Assembly (NCBI GenBank): GCA_947629335.1
Contig: CANRDI010000001.1
Span: 310,001-374,000 of the forward strand
DNA from: an uncultured Clostridia bacterium
GTDB lineage: Bacteria; Bacillota; Clostridia; Oscillospirales; Ruminococcaceae
Direction of reading: 5' to 3'
Length of the DNA: 64,000 bases
Position 1 is the first letter of the stretch; each line of letters opens with the position of its first letter. A model generated the notes under the pieces. That model was given only the letters and a program-made list of their open reading frames with translations. It searched no databases and was not told the DNA's origin. The translations under genes were made by a program, and so were the position numbers. Below, piece by piece: positions 1 to 8,002 of this stretch.

Positions 1-1465
1 CGACAGAATGATAGCGGGTCAGATACTGAAAGAAATAAAAAATCGTTTAGGTTTTTTGAAATCGGTAGGACTTGAATATCTGACGCTTTCGCGCGCGGCA
101 GGCACTCTTTCCGGCGGCGAAAGCCAGCGCATAAGGCTTGCGACACAGATAGGAAGCGCGCTCACGGGGGTTTTATACATTCTTGACGAACCAAGTATAG
201 GACTTCACCAGCGCGACAACGACAAGCTGATTGCGACTTTAAAAAACCTGCGCGACCTCGGAAACACGCTTATCGTTGTAGAACATGACGAGGATACAAT
301 GCGCGCGGCAGACTGGATAGTTGACATTGGTCCTCTTGCGGGTATCCACGGCGGAAATGTCATATACAGCGGCGATGTAAAGGGCATTTTAAAATGCAAG
401 AACTCCATTACAGGGCAATATCTGAGCGGAAAGAAAAAAATTGCCGTTCCGAAAAAGCGCAGAAAACTTACTGGAAAATGGCTCAAAGTAATAGGCGCTC
501 AAGAAAACAACCTCAAAAATGTTGATGTTGACGTGCCGATTGGCGTTTTTACCTGCGTCACGGGTGTTTCGGGCAGCGGCAAAAGTTCACTCGTAAATGA
601 GATAATCTACAAAAATCTTTACGGAAAACTTAACAGAGGACGTGTCAGAGCGGGAAAATTCCGCGATATGAAGGGCATAGAAAATCTCGACAAGGTTATA
701 ATGATAGACCAATCGCCTATCGGCAGAACTCCGCGCTCAAATCCCGCGACATATACGGGAGTTTTCACGGATATACGCGACCTTTTCGCACAAACGACCG
801 ACGCAAAAACAAGAGGTTATACGGCGGGACGCTTTTCCTTCAACGTAAAGGGCGGAAGATGCGAAGCGTGCGAGGGCGACGGAATTCTGAAAATAGAAAT
901 GCACTTTTTGCCGGATATTTTCGTTCCGTGCGAGGTATGTAAGGGTCAGCGCTATAACCGCGAAACTCTTGAAGTAAAATACAAGGGCAAAAGCATTTAT
1001 GATGTCTTAGATATGACGGTAGCGGAGGGAGTTGAATTTTTCTCGAATATACCGAAAATCTATAACAAACTGAAAACGCTTAATGACGTGGGATTAGGTT
1101 ATATCAAGATCGGACAAAGTTCTACTACGCTTTCGGGTGGTGAAGCGCAGAGAATCAAACTTGCGGCGGAGCTTTCGAAGCGCTCTACGGGAAAGACTAT
1201 CTATATCCTCGACGAACCGACTACAGGTCTTCACTCGGCTGATGTACAAAAACTCATAGATATATTACAGGCGCTTGCGGACGCAGGAAACACTGTTCTT
1301 GTCATTGAACACAATCTTGACGTTATAAAATGCGCGGACTATATAATCGATATGGGTCCCGAAGGCGGCGACGGCGGAGGAACTGTTGTTGCAAAAGGAA
1401 CTCCCGAAGATGTATCGGAAAATCCGAAATCATATACGGGAATTTATCTGAAGAAAATGCTGTGA
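1..1465 (+). CDS. uvrA: UvrABC excinuclease subunit A, C-terminal part (5' end outside window)
   Basis: This is the C-terminal half of the UvrA damage-recognition ATPase of nucleotide excision repair; the reading frame is open to the left edge, so the gene starts upstream. It begins at the end of ATPase domain I, with signature [11 protein letters not shown] and Walker [13 protein letters not shown]. Domain II follows with Walker [10 protein letters not shown], a zinc-finger module (CEACEGDG ... CEVC), a second signature [11 protein letters not shown] and Walker [11 protein letters not shown]. About 485 residues are visible out of the usual 940 or so. The gene ends six bases before the mscL promoter. 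Family identity is certain from the paired ABC motifs and zinc module. Confidence 0.97.
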   Translation, partial: DRMIAGQILKEIKNRLGFLKSVGLEYLTLSRAAGTLSGGESQRIRLATQIGSALTGVLYILDEPSIGLHQRDNDKLIATLKNLRDLGNTLIVVEHDEDTMRAADWIVDIGPLAGIHGGNVIYSGDVKGILKCKNSITGQYLSGKKKIAVPKKRRKLTGKWLKVIGAQENNLKNVDVDVPIGVFTCVTGVSGSGKSSLVNEIIYKNLYGKLNRGRVRAGKFRDMKGIENLDKVIMIDQSPIGRTPRSNPATYTGVFTDIRDLFAQTTDAKTRGYTAGRFSFNVKGGRCEACEGDGILKIEMHFLPDIFVPCEVCKGQRYNRETLEVKYKGKSIYDVLDMTVAEGVEFFSNIPKIYNKLKTLNDVGLGYIKIGQSSTTLSGGEAQRIKLAAELSKRSTGKTIYILDEPTTGLHSADVQKLIDILQALADAGNTVLVIEHNLDVIKCADYIIDMGPEGGDGGGTVVAKGTPEDVSENPKSYTGIYLKKML

Positions 1466-1470
1466 AATTA

Positions 1471-1499
1471 TTGACAAATGCGACAAGATATGCTAAAAT
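1471..1499 (+). promoter_or_regulatory. Sigma-A-type promoter of mscL
   Basis: TTGACA at 1471-1476, a 17-base spacer and TAAAAT at 1494-1499. It lies just after the uvrA stop codon and 40 bases before the mscL ATG. Confidence 0.75.
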
Positions 1500-1538
1500 A
1501 TTCTTTAGCAGATAAAATTCAGAAAGGATGTTTTTTAA

Positions 1539-1967
1539 ATGAAAAAATTTATTAAGGAATTTAAGGAATTTGCCCTTAAAGGCAACGTTATGAGCATGGC
1601 GGTCGGCGTTATCATCGGCGGCGCGTTTCAGACCATTGTTACGGCGCTGACTAACAGCTTTATCAATCCGCTTATAGCTCTGATAATGGGCGGTGTTCAG
1701 CACGACGAAAACGGAAATCCCGTCTATATAGGCGGAAGTTTTACTATCAACGGCGTTGAATTCACCTATGGCGCGTTTCTCTCAGCAGTTATAAACTTCC
1801 TCATAATGGCGTTTATTCTTTTCCTTATGATAAAGGGAATGAACAAACTGATGTCTATCGGCAAGAAAAAGGAAGAAGAAAAACCCGCAGAGCCCCCTGC
1901 TCCTACAAAAGAAGAGCTTTTGCTTACGGAGATACGCGATCTGCTCAAAGACAACAATAAACAATAA
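1539..1967 (+). CDS. mscL: Large-conductance mechanosensitive channel MscL
   Basis: MscL is a homopentameric membrane channel that opens under membrane tension during hypo-osmotic shock and releases cytoplasmic solutes. The 142-residue product has the family layout: a basic amphipathic N-terminus (KKFIKEFKEFALKGN), TM1 with MAVGVIIGGAF, a periplasmic loop of about 30 residues, TM2 (INFLIMAFILFLMIKGMN) and a charged C-terminal helix (EEEKPAEPPAPTKEELLLTEIRDLL). The ATG follows an AGAAAGGA ribosome site. It has its own promoter upstream and a strong terminator downstream, so it is probably a single-gene transcript. Confidence 0.96.
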   Translation: MKKFIKEFKEFALKGNVMSMAVGVIIGGAFQTIVTALTNSFINPLIALIMGGVQHDENGNPVYIGGSFTINGVEFTYGAFLSAVINFLIMAFILFLMIKGMNKLMSIGKKKEEEKPAEPPAPTKEELLLTEIRDLLKDNNKQ

Positions 1968-1973
1968 TACATA

Positions 1974-2006
1974 AAAGGCGCTCATTTCAGAGCGCCTTGT
2001 TTTTTT
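1974..2006 (+). terminator. Intrinsic terminator of mscL
   Basis: Perfect 8-bp stem GGCGCTC(A)/(..)GAGCGCC between 1977 and 1996, followed by a T-rich tail at 1997-2006. It starts 10 bases after the mscL stop codon. Confidence 0.9.
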
Positions 2007-2069
2007 AAGTTGTTTACATAATAGTCTTATTCCCATGTTGCGGTAAAGTTTTGTACAACTTCATTCTGA

Positions 2070-2639
2070 ACTTCCGAAGCGCTTCAAGCATATCTGCGAA
2101 AGATCAAAAAATTCAGACCGATTTTTATTGCGGCTGCGGTCGCATTGATCTCAGTAATGTCTGTATTAACGATGAACGCGGTTTTAAAGGGCGAGCCTAT
2201 AAATTTCCTTTTGGGTGGGAAAAATGTTGAGAGAGAATTTTACGATAATGTTGACAAAGACGGTTATCGTAATATTTCATTCCGCGCGGAAATTCCTATT
2301 GACGCGGAAAATTACGCTGTAATTTACGATATTGACGCGTCAGAGGGTAAAAATATCAGAGTTATTATCGACGAAACAGATTTGGAATTTATGGACAAGC
2401 TGAGAAAGCGTATGAATATCATTAATGGTGATGAAAATGACGACATACAGCTTAAAGACAGCGAGCTGGTTGAATTTGAACTTAGCACACCGAGAGGCAG
2501 CTGCGGCGGAATTATAGGCGGAGAATTTTTTAATTCGGGAGCAGCCGTCGGAAAACCGACGAAATTTGTACGGGAATATGAATATAAAGGAACCACTAAG
2601 ATAATAAAAATAATATTTTCTTATTATGTGTGGAAATAA
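2070..2639 (+). pseudogene. Remnant of a membrane-anchored or exported protein, start codon apparently lost
   Basis: The frame is open from 2070 (just after a TGA at 2067-2069) to the stop at 2639. Its N-terminal part encodes basic residues followed by a hydrophobic stretch (KKFRPIFIAAAVALISVMSV), as in a signal anchor. No ATG precedes this stretch in frame. The first possible start, TTG at 2145, would remove most of the basic and hydrophobic segment, and no ribosome site precedes it. The remaining 164 residues are a polar extracytoplasmic-type domain ending in a beta-rich IIKIIFSYYVW. I recognise no family. The best reading is a gene that has lost its 5' end; an intact gene using the TTG is less likely. 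Confidence 0.5.
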
Positions 2640-2654
2640 AAAAGCCTCATTTTT

Positions 2655-3000
2655 CCTATCGCGCCGCAAGGCGCAGCACATAAAAGTTTTGGAAAGAGGG
2701 TTCAAGGGAGAAAACCTTTTTCAAAAGATTTTCTCCCTTGTTTACCTTGAAAATCTTGTGGTCTGTGATTTGTCATTTGTTGCACTTGACTTGACAATTT
2801 ACGGCTGTCTCCGCACCCCTATTGATGGAAAACTTTTTTAAAAAAAGTTTTCCATCAAACTCCTTTTCAAAAAACTTTCGTGCCGCGCCTTGCGGCGCGA
2901 TCGGAGAGTGGAAATTCTGTCCGACTTTTATCTTACCTCTTTCTTATTACTTCTATAAACTGTTCGAGGTGGAAACTTTTTTCAAAAAGCTTCCACCTCA
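2655..3000. repeat. Dispersed palindromic repeat cluster 1 (three hairpins)
   Basis: This gap between the 2070-2639 remnant and aspS holds three members of the repeat family seen across the window. Hairpin A is 2704-2739 (AAGGGAGAAAA arm), preceded by the conserved ACATAAAAGTTTTGGAAAGAGGG module. Hairpin B is 2824-2856 (GATGGAAAAC arm), followed by CTTTCGTGCCGCG and the CGATCGGAGAGTGGAAA tail. Hairpin C is 2966-2999 (GAGGTGGAAAC arm). Each arm is different but matched by its own complement. Hairpin C is the likely terminator for aspS on the minus strand. Short open frames here are repeat-derived. Confidence 0.8.
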
Positions 3001-3031
3001 ATTGCAATTTTCTTTGAAATCTTATTTTCGT

Positions 3032-4804
3032 TTAATTCTGCTTTCTAACCTTTATGTGAACTTCCCTGAGCTGCTGTTCGGTAACTTCCGTAGGAGCGCC
3101 CAAAAGCAGATCCTGCGCGTTAGAGTTGAGCGGGAACGCAATTATCTCGCGTATGCTCTCTTCTCCTGTCAGAAGCATTATCATCCTGTCAACTCCCGGT
3201 GCCATTCCCGCATGAGGCGGTGCGCCAAACTTGAACGCATTATACAATGCTCCGAACTTTGTCGCAACATCTTCCTCGGTATATCCCGCAATTTCAAACG
3301 CTTTTATCATAATGTCAAGGTCATGGTTACGAACAGCACCCGACGAAAGTTCAACGCCGTTGCAGACAATATCATACTGGTACGCGAGAATTTCAAGCGG
3401 GTCTTTGTTTAAAAGCGCGTCAAGCCCGCCCTGCGGCATAGAAAAAGGATTATGCGTAAAAATTATCTTTCCCGTTTCCTCGTCAAGCTCGTACATCGGG
3501 AAATCAACGATAAAGCACAGCTCAAACCTGCTTTCGTCAATCAAATTCATTCTTTTCGCAACTTCTGTCCTTATCTGCCCAGCAAACTTCGGAGCATTTT
3601 TCGGAGTATCGGCAATAAAATACAGTACATCTCCCACTTCAAGCTCACAGCGCTTTGCAAGCTCCGTGCGTTGACTGTCGTCAAGGAATTTGTCAATAGG
3701 ACCGTTGTACTTAAATCCGCCGTTTTCGCCCTCTTCGACCTTGAAATATCCCAAGCCTTTCATTCCGACTTCGTTTACCGCAAAGTCCTCCATATTCTTA
3801 AAGAAGCTCTTTGACTGTGAAGCCATTTTCGGAACTCTTATTCCCCTTACGCACTTATTCGCAAACGGCTTGAAATCGCTGTCAACAAACAAGTCGGAAA
3901 GCTCTTTAATTATAAGCGGATTGCGCAGATCGGGCTTGTCTGAGCCGTAATTGAGCATTGCCTCCGCAAAAGTAATTCTTCTGAAAGGCGCAGTACTTAC
4001 TTTCTTATCCGAAAACTTTGTGAATACTGCCGAAAGTACCTCTTCCGCGACCTTGAAAACATCCTCCTGCGTGGCAAAACTCATCTCAAAGTCAAGTTGA
4101 TAAAACTCTCCCGGCGAACGGTCGGCTCTTGCGTCCTCATCTCTGAAACACGGAGCAATCTGGAAATATCTGTCAAATCCCGAAACCATATAGATCTGCT
4201 TGAAAATCTGCGGAGCTTGCGGCAAAGCGTAAAACTTTCCGTGATGTTTTCGGCTCGGTATGAGATAATCTCTTGCGCCCTCAGGAGACGACGTAGACAA
4301 GATCGGCGTCTGAAGCTCCAAAAATCCCATTTCGCGCATTTTATCGCGCAAAAACGCAATAATATCCGAACGAAGTACAATATTGTCGTGCATTTTCTTG
4401 TTGCGCAAGTCAAGATAGCGGTATTTAAGCCTAACGTCCTCGCGCGTTTCACGCGAAGTCGCAATTTCAAACGGGAGCTGTTCCGTAACTTTGCCGAGTA
4501 TTCTTACTTCTTCGGCTTCGATCTCTATAGTACCCGTCTCGATCTTATCATTATAGGTGCTTTCGTCGCGCTTTATGACAGTACCCGAAATGCTCACCGC
4601 GCACTCTTTGTGAATACCGTCAAGCAAGCTCTCATTATGGAAAACGATCTGAACTTCTCCATAATGATCTCTGAGATCTGCAAACATAATTCCGCCATGG
4701 TCGCGGATATTTGCTATCCAACCCGCCGCTCTGACCTTTTTTCCGATGTCATTTTCGCCGAAACCGTTACAATAAGCGGTTCTGTATTCATTTTCTATAA
4801 ACAA
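3032..4804 (-). CDS. aspS: Aspartyl-tRNA synthetase
   Basis: Class II aminoacyl-tRNA synthetase charging tRNA-Asp (possibly also tRNA-Asn). An N-terminal OB anticodon-binding domain (VRAAGWIANIRDHGGIMFADLRD) is followed by class II motif 2 (FRDEDARADRSPGEFYQLDFEM), the bacterial GAD insertion and motif 3 (GMAPGVDRMIMLL). The open frame extends to 4903, but a perfect promoter (4838-4866) lies inside that extension. The supported start is therefore TTG at 4804, 6 bases after an AAAGGGTG ribosome site, giving about 590 residues, the usual bacterial length. The protein then begins FIENEYRTAYC, as expected for the family. The gene is divergent from the flippase gene at 4956. Confidence 0.96.
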   Translation of the reverse strand: MFIENEYRTAYCNGFGENDIGKKVRAAGWIANIRDHGGIMFADLRDHYGEVQIVFHNESLLDGIHKECAVSISGTVIKRDESTYNDKIETGTIEIEAEEVRILGKVTEQLPFEIATSRETREDVRLKYRYLDLRNKKMHDNIVLRSDIIAFLRDKMREMGFLELQTPILSTSSPEGARDYLIPSRKHHGKFYALPQAPQIFKQIYMVSGFDRYFQIAPCFRDEDARADRSPGEFYQLDFEMSFATQEDVFKVAEEVLSAVFTKFSDKKVSTAPFRRITFAEAMLNYGSDKPDLRNPLIIKELSDLFVDSDFKPFANKCVRGIRVPKMASQSKSFFKNMEDFAVNEVGMKGLGYFKVEEGENGGFKYNGPIDKFLDDSQRTELAKRCELEVGDVLYFIADTPKNAPKFAGQIRTEVAKRMNLIDESRFELCFIVDFPMYELDEETGKIIFTHNPFSMPQGGLDALLNKDPLEILAYQYDIVCNGVELSSGAVRNHDLDIMIKAFEIAGYTEEDVATKFGALYNAFKFGAPPHAGMAPGVDRMIMLLTGEESIREIIAFPLNSNAQDLLLGAPTEVTEQQLREVHIKVRKQN

Positions 4805-4837
4805 TGTCTTCACCCTTTCGCTATAATTCAACATCTT

Positions 4838-4866
4838 ATTATAACACCAAACATATTTTTTGTCAA
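4838..4866 (-). promoter_or_regulatory. Consensus sigma-A promoter of aspS
   Basis: On the minus strand TTGACA (4866-4861), a 17-base spacer and TATAAT (4843-4838). The ATG at 4834 would lie only three bases after the -10 box, which excludes it and the longer start at 4903 as translation starts. Confidence 0.88.
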
Positions 4867-4896
4867 GTAATTTTAATATATTTTGGAAGAAAACAC

Positions 4897-4925
4897 TTGA
4901 CAATCAGTTTAATTTTTTTTATAAT
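4897..4925 (+). promoter_or_regulatory. Consensus sigma-A promoter of the flippase-like gene and prfC
   Basis: TTGACA at 4897-4902, 17 bases, TATAAT at 4920-4925. It is back-to-back with the aspS promoter; the two -35 boxes are 30 bases apart. An AGAGGG ribosome site and the ATG at 4956 follow. Confidence 0.88.
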
Positions 4926-4955
4926 AGTATAAGTATGTGTATAGAGGGATAATTT

Positions 4956-6047
4956 ATGAAAAAATCAAGTAAAAAGCTAAATCTTATTATTTGCGGTATT
5001 GCCTTTGCCGTAATGATAATATATCTGTTTGTTTTTGATAAGCCCGAAAAGGTTTTCAGCGCCGTAAAAGCCATAAACCCTTGGTTTATTGTGATTTGCA
5101 TGCTGTTTATGGTCGGATACTGGTTATGCGAAGCGCTCACGGTGCATTCCCTTTTAAAGCCCATGCACAAAACGGCAAAATTTTATCATAGCTGGCTCGA
5201 TACGATAATCGGACAGTATTTCAACTGCATAACGCCGTTTGCTTCGGGCGGACAGCCTATGCAGACCTATTATTTTGTAAAATTCGGAGTGCCTTTGGGA
5301 CATACTCTGACTGCCCTGCTTTCAAGATTTATCGTATATCAGTTTGTTTTAACGCTCTATTCGGTCTTTACGCTTTGTATCGGCATAGGACAGTTTGGGA
5401 GCGACCTTTCGTCAAAGGGACTTATACCGTTTGTGCTTGTGGGATTTGTAGTGAATACAGCCGTTATTGTTTTCCTTATAGGCATTGCGATCTGGAGAAA
5501 GGGAACAATAAAGTTTTTGAATATGATAATTTCACTTCTCGAAAAAATGCACGTTGTGAAAAATCCTATGCGCTATAGAGTGTATTTTACGCGCGAAGTT
5601 GAAAAATTCCACACAAATTTCCGATTTCTCAAAAATAATATTCCCGCTATCATTAAAGCCTGTATCTTTACTTTTATTCAGCTTTCACTGTACCTTTCGA
5701 TCACATACGTCCTTTATCTCGGCTTTGGACTTGAAGGTTCGGGGCTTTTACAGATAATGTCATACCAGGCGTTTGTACTTATGATTTCGGCATTTATACC
5801 GCTTCCCGGAGCAATGGGCGCGGCTGAACTCGGATTTGCGGGATTTTTCGGGGATATTTTCAAAGATTTCACCGGAACGGCTATGATGCTCTGGAGAATA
5901 TTTACCTTTTACCTGCCGATAATCGTAGGAATGATATTTACGCTGACGCTTAAAAACAAAGGCATTGAAGAACCGACGAAAACCGAGGCAAACGAGCAGA
6001 TCTATAATGCTGAACAAGATCTGATAAACAATAACGAAAAGGAATAA
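4956..6047 (+). CDS. YbhN/MprF-type flippase-like integral membrane protein
   Basis: Member of the lysylphosphatidylglycerol synthase transmembrane (UPF0104/YbhN) family, the lipid-flippase half of MprF without the aminoacyl-transferase domain. The 363-residue product has about eight hydrophobic segments and the family motif around residues 85-100 (ITPFASGGQPMQTYYFVKFG). A second typical segment is LPGAMGAAELGFAGFF near residue 285. The C-terminus is a polar, glutamate-rich tail. Substrate is unknown; the family is thought to translocate lipids or isoprenoid-linked compounds, which is inference here. It is followed after five bases by prfC, so the two are probably co-transcribed. Confidence 0.85.
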   Translation: MKKSSKKLNLIICGIAFAVMIIYLFVFDKPEKVFSAVKAINPWFIVICMLFMVGYWLCEALTVHSLLKPMHKTAKFYHSWLDTIIGQYFNCITPFASGGQPMQTYYFVKFGVPLGHTLTALLSRFIVYQFVLTLYSVFTLCIGIGQFGSDLSSKGLIPFVLVGFVVNTAVIVFLIGIAIWRKGTIKFLNMIISLLEKMHVVKNPMRYRVYFTREVEKFHTNFRFLKNNIPAIIKACIFTFIQLSLYLSITYVLYLGFGLEGSGLLQIMSYQAFVLMISAFIPLPGAMGAAELGFAGFFGDIFKDFTGTAMMLWRIFTFYLPIIVGMIFTLTLKNKGIEEPTKTEANEQIYNAEQDLINNNEKE

Positions 6048-6052
6048 AAAAT

Positions 6053-7669
6053 ATGTCCGATATGAAACACGAAATTGAACGCCGCAGAACGTTCGCTATC
6101 ATCTCTCACCCCGACGCGGGAAAAACCACGCTCACCGAAAAGTTCTTGCTTTACGGCGGGGCTATCGCTATGGCGGGCGCGGTAAAGGGAAAGAAAAATA
6201 CAAGACACGCTGTTTCCGACTGGATGGAAATTGAAAAACAGCGCGGTATTTCCGTTACATCTTCCGTTATGCAGTTCAACTACAACGGTTTTTGCATAAA
6301 CATTCTTGATACCCCCGGACATCAGGATTTCTCCGAGGACACTTATCGCACGCTTATGGCTGCGGACAGCGCGGTCATGGTTATTGACGCGGCAAAGGGC
6401 GTTGAAAATCAGACAAGAAAGCTCTTTAAGGTCTGCGTTATGCGCAATATCCCGATCTTCACATTTATAAACAAAATGGACAGAGAAAGCAGAAATCCGT
6501 TTGACCTTCTTGAAGAGATCGAAAATGAACTTGGAATAAAGACCTATCCCGTAAACTGGCCTATCGGTTCGGGAAAGGATTTCAAAGGCGTTTACGACCG
6601 CGAAAACCGCAGAATTATTTCCTTTGAAATGAACGACGGAATGAACTACGGCACAAAAGAAGTCGCGGCTACCGAAGCTGACTTGAATGACGAAAATCTT
6701 GCCGAGCTTATCGGACAGTCTAACTATAACACCCTTAAAGACGACGTTGAGCTTTTGGACGGCGCGAGTGAGGAATTTGACGAGGAACAGGTCAATTCGG
6801 GAAAATTATCGCCTGTTTTCTTCGGTTCAGCGCTTACGAATTTCGGAGTTGAGCCGTTTTTGGAAAACTTTTTGAAAATGACGACTTCTCCCCTGCCGAG
6901 GAAAACTCAAAACGGCGTTATCGACCCGTTTGACGAGAATTTTTCTGCGTTCATTTTTAAGATACAGGCTAATATGAACAAGGCTCACCGCGACAGAATT
7001 GCGTTTATGAGAATTGTAAGCGGAAAGTTTACCAAGGAAATGGAAGTTCTGCACGTTCAGAACAACCGCATTATGCGCCTTTCACAGCCCCAACAGATCA
7101 TGGCGAACGACCGCGAGGTAATAGAAGAAGCATTTGCGGGCGACATTATGGGCGTTTTTGATCCGGGAGAGTTTTCTATAGGCGACACGATATGCGCGCC
7201 GAAAATGAAAGTAAAATTTGAAGGTATACCGACGTTTGCTCCTGAGCATTTTGCGAGGATACGTCAAAAAGACACTCTTAAACGAAAGCAGTTTATCAAA
7301 GGCACAACTCAAATTGCACAAGAGGGAGCTATCCAGATCTTCTCCGAACCGCAGAGCGGATTTGAAGAAGTAATAGTGGGAGTTGTCGGTGTATTGCAGT
7401 TTGATGTTCTTGAATACAGGCTGAAAAATGAATATAATGTGGATATTATCCGCGAGGATCTGTCGTATGAATATATCCGCTGGATCACGAGTGAAAAACA
7501 TCTTGAAGGAGGACTTGACGAACTTAAAAAACTTGTTATAACTTCAGACACTAAACTCATTCAGGACGTTCACGGAAACTATCTGCTTATATTTACGAGC
7601 GAATGGAACATAAAATGGGCGCTCGATAAAAACGAGGGGTTGAAACTTGCGGAATTCAGCAGAAACTGA
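6053..7669 (+). CDS. prfC: Peptide chain release factor 3
   Basis: RF3 is a translational GTPase that removes RF1/RF2 from the ribosome after peptide release. The 538-residue product begins with the RF3-type G domain: G1 SHPDAGKTT, a switch region with the RGISVTSSVMQF signature, G3 DTPGHQDF and G4 NKMDR. Domain II and the RF3 C-terminal domain follow (GVVGVLQFDVLEYRL). The length is close to the usual 525-540. The ribosome site lies in the end of the preceding flippase gene (AAAAGGAATAAAAAATATG). Confidence 0.97.
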   Translation: MSDMKHEIERRRTFAIISHPDAGKTTLTEKFLLYGGAIAMAGAVKGKKNTRHAVSDWMEIEKQRGISVTSSVMQFNYNGFCINILDTPGHQDFSEDTYRTLMAADSAVMVIDAAKGVENQTRKLFKVCVMRNIPIFTFINKMDRESRNPFDLLEEIENELGIKTYPVNWPIGSGKDFKGVYDRENRRIISFEMNDGMNYGTKEVAATEADLNDENLAELIGQSNYNTLKDDVELLDGASEEFDEEQVNSGKLSPVFFGSALTNFGVEPFLENFLKMTTSPLPRKTQNGVIDPFDENFSAFIFKIQANMNKAHRDRIAFMRIVSGKFTKEMEVLHVQNNRIMRLSQPQQIMANDREVIEEAFAGDIMGVFDPGEFSIGDTICAPKMKVKFEGIPTFAPEHFARIRQKDTLKRKQFIKGTTQIAQEGAIQIFSEPQSGFEEVIVGVVGVLQFDVLEYRLKNEYNVDIIREDLSYEYIRWITSEKHLEGGLDELKKLVITSDTKLIQDVHGNYLLIFTSEWNIKWALDKNEGLKLAEFSRN

Positions 7670-7732
7670 CTTTAACAGCACCGCTTCTGTGATTATTTAC
7701 AACATCAATATCAACACTACCGACACTTAAAC

Positions 7733-7798
7733 ACTGCGGCAATACACGCGCTATGCTTTGCGCTTTAACTGCGATCTGAAATTTTGCCGCAGTTTTTC
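7733..7798 (+). terminator. Likely intrinsic terminator of the flippase-prfC operon
   Basis: A 10-bp perfect stem ACTGCGGCAA (7733-7742) / TTGCCGCAGT (7784-7793) followed by a T-run. The 41-base loop contains a smaller GCGC/GCGC hairpin. The rest of the 333-base gap (7670-8002) shows only AT-rich sequence and the next promoter. Confidence 0.65.
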
Positions 7799-7930
7799 AC
7801 ATTTTCTTTTCTATCAAATGCTTACTGAAAAAGCATTGTAAAAATGTACAAACTTTACAAATGATTTTATTAAAATTAACGAAAAACATTCCCCTTGTAC
7901 GCCTAAATGTGCATTATATCGCAATTCTAC

Positions 7931-7959
7931 TTGATTTTTGCGGAAATATTTGTTATAAT
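7931..7959 (+). promoter_or_regulatory. Sigma-A-type promoter of the P-type ATPase homologue/DUF368 operon
   Basis: TTGATT (7931-7936), 17 bases, TATAAT (7954-7959), then a GAGGG ribosome site before the ATG at 8003. Confidence 0.75.
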
Positions 7960-8002
7960 AAAATTGTTTTGTTTTAAATATTATATATGAGGGAATGTCT
8001 AT

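Noticed and set aside
2822-3412. Plus-strand open frame of 196 residues running from the repeat cluster into aspS
   Set aside because: Composed of repeat-derived and antisense aspS sequence.
4805-4903. N-terminal extension of AspRS
   Set aside because: The region contains the aspS promoter and is not expected to be translated.
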